In this document: positions 61,801-64,000 of the stretch, piece after piece
Position numbering within the stretch: the first letter of the stretch is position 1
Layout: each line of letters begins with the position of its first letter
Source: CAZAMP01 sp964486455
GTDB taxonomy: Bacteria > Eisenbacteria > RBG-16-71-46 > CAZAMP01
NCBI GenBank assembly: GCA_964486455.1
Contig: CAZAMP010000006.1
Location: 1-64,000 of the forward strand
DNA length: 64,000 nt
Direction of reading: 5' to 3'
Translations under genes and position numbers: made by a program
The notes under the pieces: generated by a model
The model's input: only the letters and a program-made list of their open reading frames with translations
Told to the model about the DNA's origin: nothing
The model's database searches: none

Positions 61801-62866
61801 CGACGAGCTCGAACCGGGCTGATCCCGTAATGCGCTGAGGCCCCGAACGAAGGTCCGCCCGAGACATCCGAAACTCGCGCGAATTGAGGGTTCCCGCACC
61901 CGCCAGGCGCTCGATCGGATCGCCCGAGAGGACACCGGCAAGGTCCCATTCGAGGCGGAATCCGTCATCGACCTGCTGCACGCGAGCGCCGCCGCTGAGC
62001 CGCCCATCTCCCAAGATCCCCGACAGGTCCACGATCGGCCACACATCCGACGTCTCGAGCACCGGGAGGTCGAGATCGAAAACGAGCACGGGCGGCCCTT
62101 CGACCGACACGACGCCCTCCCCCACGAAGCGCGTGCCTCCGAACCGTCCCCCCAGTTGGCCGAAGAAGATCCGCCCCTCGCGCAACGTTGCGACCGCGCC
62201 CACCGAGTCGACAGAGACCGATGCGACCGGAACGCGACCCCAGACCCGCTCGGCTACGAGATGTGGGGCGCCCGCGTCCAGCGTCAGGTGTCCCTGAAAC
62301 GAGAGATCGTCGACGATCGCCTGCGGCACTCCATCGGCATCCTCCAACGAGAGGTCGAGATCTTTGATGCTCAGCCGATCGATCACATAGCGACGATCCG
62401 ACCGAGTGCCGGACTCGCTCTCTCCGGCACGCCACGGCACGATGATCTGTCCGCCGCTATCCCTCGCCAATGCCACCCGCGGCCGCGTGACCTCCAGCAG
62501 ATCGAGAGAGATACGCCCCCGAATGATGTCCAGCAGAGGATATCGGATCTGGATGCTCTCGCAGGCCAACAGGGTGTCACCGTCGTCGCTCCCGATCGAG
62601 ATGTCCTCCAGGATAATCGTCTCGAACGGACTGCCCATGATGTCTCGGATCATCACGCGGTAGCCGTCGTCCATCAGGCGTTCGTTGAGCGTTCGGGAGA
62701 TGTAGCGGGCCACAAGCGGGCTCTTCGCGATCCAGAGCACGGTGCCGCCGATGAGCACGAGCAGAATCAGGAGACCGAGTACCCCGAGTGACAAACGGAG
62801 GAATCGCAGCACAAAGAGCGGTGTGATCCTGCCGCCCGCCGGCCTCTTTTCGTCGCCTTTTCCCAC
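58832..62866 (-). CDS. tamB: TamB-like translocation and assembly protein
   Basis: 1344 residues from GTG 62866, which overlaps the stop of the barrel gene by one base (TAGTG); GTG 62902 is the alternative and would overlap by 37 nt. A single N-terminal transmembrane helix (about 21-45) precedes a long periplasmic beta-taco repeat region (VDGNLNV..., LEGDILSPDFTGIG-type strands). The C-terminal 350 residues carry the DUF490 signature (GTWTVLNNRFRITHGVLTFP, in short RFRITHGVLTF; LSQDEILSYLAYGRYA). TamB-type proteins bridge inner and outer membranes and help barrel insertion or lipid transport. Next to its usual barrel partner. Confidence 0.9.
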   Translation of the reverse strand: MGKGDEKRPAGGRITPLFVLRFLRLSLGVLGLLILLVLIGGTVLWIAKSPLVARYISRTLNERLMDDGYRVMIRDIMGSPFETIILEDISIGSDDGDTLLACESIQIRYPLLDIIRGRISLDLLEVTRPRVALARDSGGQIIVPWRAGESESGTRSDRRYVIDRLSIKDLDLSLEDADGVPQAIVDDLSFQGHLTLDAGAPHLVAERVWGRVPVASVSVDSVGAVATLREGRIFFGQLGGRFGGTRFVGEGVVSVEGPPVLVFDLDLPVLETSDVWPIVDLSGILGDGRLSGGARVQQVDDGFRLEWDLAGVLSGDPIERLAGAGTLNSREFRMSRADLRSGPQRITGSARFELVEPRRYEADIRVRDVDLTDVPVHEELVALHPHRISGRIRLEGNDYERLFPSMVIRGELGPSTYATVPFDSLFTLITLIPGDIVRVHDSVAFLGGGVVYGKAEILPEKHVEASVTGKAVPIERFVSLHGVNDLAGLAEIDAQIEGDILSPDFTGIGRIKDLSVGDLDVARIEVDTLSGVLDPFSISLSATGEEAVFSGRRFATMHVTGTFDDTLAVDRFTATGGDTAIVASGTIWADPPWTRGRIETLEAELPIGPITLQAPMPVARRDDGLATMGPGSFLLAGGRLDVSLDTDPGGKLPQWRLIGEEIPIFDLISLPLDDVPTGAICDVDVEYQDHPEWPWLVGSGHVRGVRLGDITADSLRVHVAAGGDSIVLSELRLDIGPGSTDVVARVSGADSPLKTLTAPGGWAGFVESNRRVELDLEAQALDMGLAQKIRALLNHGDEQPEDERTAILPEARFAESQDFLESLGGRLSATLKVVGSLDRPEVRLDAFADSVKIRGQELDRLELEAVYRDSLLTLSRCDAVAEGHVAQVTGLFPCRVEIGEPAIEPIEKEMQFSVDLAETPLSLLSAMIPDFIVTSGRFTGRGGVSGTPSDPVLIGDFTLNDGEFRWAGRHETFQNAVARLHLRERGILLTEFTADQRGSSSGKIRCTGHWEGSAEYRFQVSLKDCRFFEGGIITGVVDGNLNVSPDSVTVGQTMPRIDGLLDFKFGEIYGWGTSRPERGPEERDALYDVTLDVGRINVRTSDVQTSTNFVIGDGDLTVRNYPEDLLVGGSLQILEGTWTVLNNRFRITHGVLTFPQVPGVNPDLDIVAETPISGPYARERGYEGADARIILTIGGNLQSPTFNWSTEPMALELSQDEILSYLAYGRYAAGSGAESGAAQWTAPTTEFVMDLFVQEIAGLVPGVERVEVRTREETPQVYLVKVLTDELTIGYTTEVSLSPDQELSLEARLSNIFFLRGSVIREQLGNTGEVGERYNLDFRLKFEY

Positions 62867-64000
62867 TAGAACGCGTGCCCCAGGCTGAAGTGCAGTTCCC
62901 ACCTGCGGGCGTACTCGCGCCTCGCGGCGCCGAGCTTGTGCCCGTAGTCGACACGAAACGGACCTACCGGTGTCTGGAATCGAATTCCGAGACCGGTCGT
63001 ATAGCGGACGTCCATCCGCGAGTAGCTTCCCTCAAACTCACCGACGAGCCTCGAAAGCTTCAGCTCTCGCGGATCGGCCCAGATGTTGCCGGCGTCGACA
63101 AACACACCGCCCGCCAGCTTCCAGATGAGCGGAAAGCGATACTCGATGTTCCCCAGGAAGTGGACCCGCCCGCCCATCGACAGGCCACCTTCATCGAGCG
63201 GCCCCAGCTGTTCCTTTCGATAGCCCCGGAGCGTCGTGGCGCCACCGATGAAGAAGCGATCGTTGTATGGAATCTCCACGAGTGACGCCACCCCCTCCCC
63301 GACCCCTTCGGACCGCAGTGGATGAATGTATCCTCCCTGGATCCGAAACGCCAAGACGCGCTGCCGGTAGGGGCGCTTAGAACGGGCGTGTGAGGTGGAG
63401 AGCAGGGTCTTGGCGAAACTGAAGTCACCGTTCGGCGGACCCGCGTATTCCAGGGTCCAGCGCTGGAACGAGCCGCGCGTCGGATCCAGGATGTTGTTCC
63501 GCGTATCCCGCTCCGTGCGGAAGCGCGTGGCGAGCGTCACGTAGTCCTGAGATCGAAGCGTGGAGTCGGTGCTGCCGACCCACTCGTTCTCCAGCGTCAG
63601 AAAGACATTCACCCACCGGCCAAGCTCACGCTGAAACGTGGATCGGATACCATTCGTCCGGGTCTGGACAGCCGACGGCTGGCGCTCGAACTCATGATAG
63701 ATCCCGAAGCTCGCCTCCGTACGCGTCCCCAGGAACCACGGCTCGACCCATGTAGCGTGCGCGCTTGCCTCCCCCAGATCTTTGTTCGCACCCTCGGTGA
63801 AGAGCGAGTCGACTTCCCATCCGATGCCGCCGTCGATCCGAACACGGCGGGTCGTTCCCATGATGTTTCGCTGCCCCCACTCACCCGACAGTGTCGCGCG
63901 CTCGTCGGAGGAGAAACCCAGACCGAACCCGTACCAGCCGTGCTTGCGCTCGCGGACCTCGATCGTGAGATCCACGAGCCCTTTCGACGAGTCGGCCACC
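62866..64000 (-). CDS. BamA/TamA-family outer-membrane protein, C-terminal part
   Basis: About 378 C-terminal residues are visible; the N-terminal POTRA region lies beyond the window. The Omp85 barrel is shown by GLGFSSDERATLSGEWGQRN, in short GWYGFGLGFSSDE, the lid-lock motif region IGGATTLRGYRKEQ, and the final strand GPFRVDYGHKL ending in LGHAF with a terminal Phe. The neighbouring tamB gene, overlapping by one base, makes TamA the likelier identity, but BamA cannot be excluded without the POTRA count. Confidence 0.88.
   Translation of the reverse strand, partial: VADSSKGLVDLTIEVRERKHGWYGFGLGFSSDERATLSGEWGQRNIMGTTRRVRIDGGIGWEVDSLFTEGANKDLGEASAHATWVEPWFLGTRTEASFGIYHEFERQPSAVQTRTNGIRSTFQRELGRWVNVFLTLENEWVGSTDSTLRSQDYVTLATRFRTERDTRNNILDPTRGSFQRWTLEYAGPPNGDFSFAKTLLSTSHARSKRPYRQRVLAFRIQGGYIHPLRSEGVGEGVASLVEIPYNDRFFIGGATTLRGYRKEQLGPLDEGGLSMGGRVHFLGNIEYRFPLIWKLAGGVFVDAGNIWADPRELKLSRLVGEFEGSYSRMDVRYTTGLGIRFQTPVGPFRVDYGHKLGAARREYARRWELHFSLGHAF

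Noticed and set aside
1..64000. tRNA, rRNA, insertion sequences, prophage genes
   Set aside because: None was recognised by eye. A tRNA scan and an rRNA covariance search would be needed to exclude short RNA genes in the intergenic regions.

Overview
The window is high-GC bacterial DNA with tightly packed genes, frequent GTG/TTG starts and many 1-40 nt overlaps. The envelope genes point to a Gram-negative (diderm) organism: a BamA/TamA-type barrel, TamB, a TonB-dependent receptor, a PorV-like barrel, a secretin and several lipoproteins. Three exported proteins end in a YPNPF/FPNPY-type FlgD-Ig / type IX-like sorting domain. Together with the PorV-like barrel and the Bat operon, this suggests an FCB-superphylum or neighbouring uncultured lineage (for example Eisenbacteria, Krumholzibacteriota or Latescibacteria-like). 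That placement is inference; no rRNA marker is present.

Layout. Genes fall into four strand blocks. (1) 1-15.0 kb, plus: the 3' end of deoC; a five-gene envelope operon (TonB receptor, PorV-like barrel, NHL/LamG lipoprotein, sorting-domain protein, lipoprotein with an amidotransferase-like fold); then two exported proteins with sorting domains, one with its own promoter and terminator and the other a subtilase. (2) 15.0-29.4 kb, minus, read from 29.4 down: an eight-gene moxR-DUF58-bat operon; a PTS EIIA-like regulator and a zinc-ribbon protein followed by a terminator; an amidohydrolase; a GAF-GAF-PP2C phosphatase; a bactofilin; a rhomboid protease; a small membrane protein. (3) 29.7-45.0 kb, plus: a signalling cassette (histidine kinase, receiver-only regulator, HD-GYP, STAS) that runs without a gap into a type IV pilus / type II secretion-like operon (ATPase, platform protein, five pilin-like proteins, PilM/N/O/P-like proteins, secretin). 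(4) 45.1-64 kb, minus: an HNH endonuclease gene flanked and invaded by short repeats; a housekeeping set (pcrA, gatC, gatA, gatB, a LarA-like racemase, purD, purE, tsaC-like, LMW phosphatase, divergent glyA); and tamB with the 3' part of a BamA/TamA gene.

How the genes work together. Block 3 looks like a c-di-GMP-linked control cassette co-transcribed with a pilus or pseudopilus machine. Block 2 carries a complete aerotolerance-type MoxR/VWA complex plus a PP2C phosphatase that could act on a STAS protein such as the one in block 3. The least explained parts are the HNH locus, with 23-bp repeats built around a palindrome and two tandem arrays beside it; a pilin-like protein with a large inserted domain; and the five-gene envelope operon. 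No tRNA, rRNA, CRISPR array, insertion sequence or prophage was recognised.
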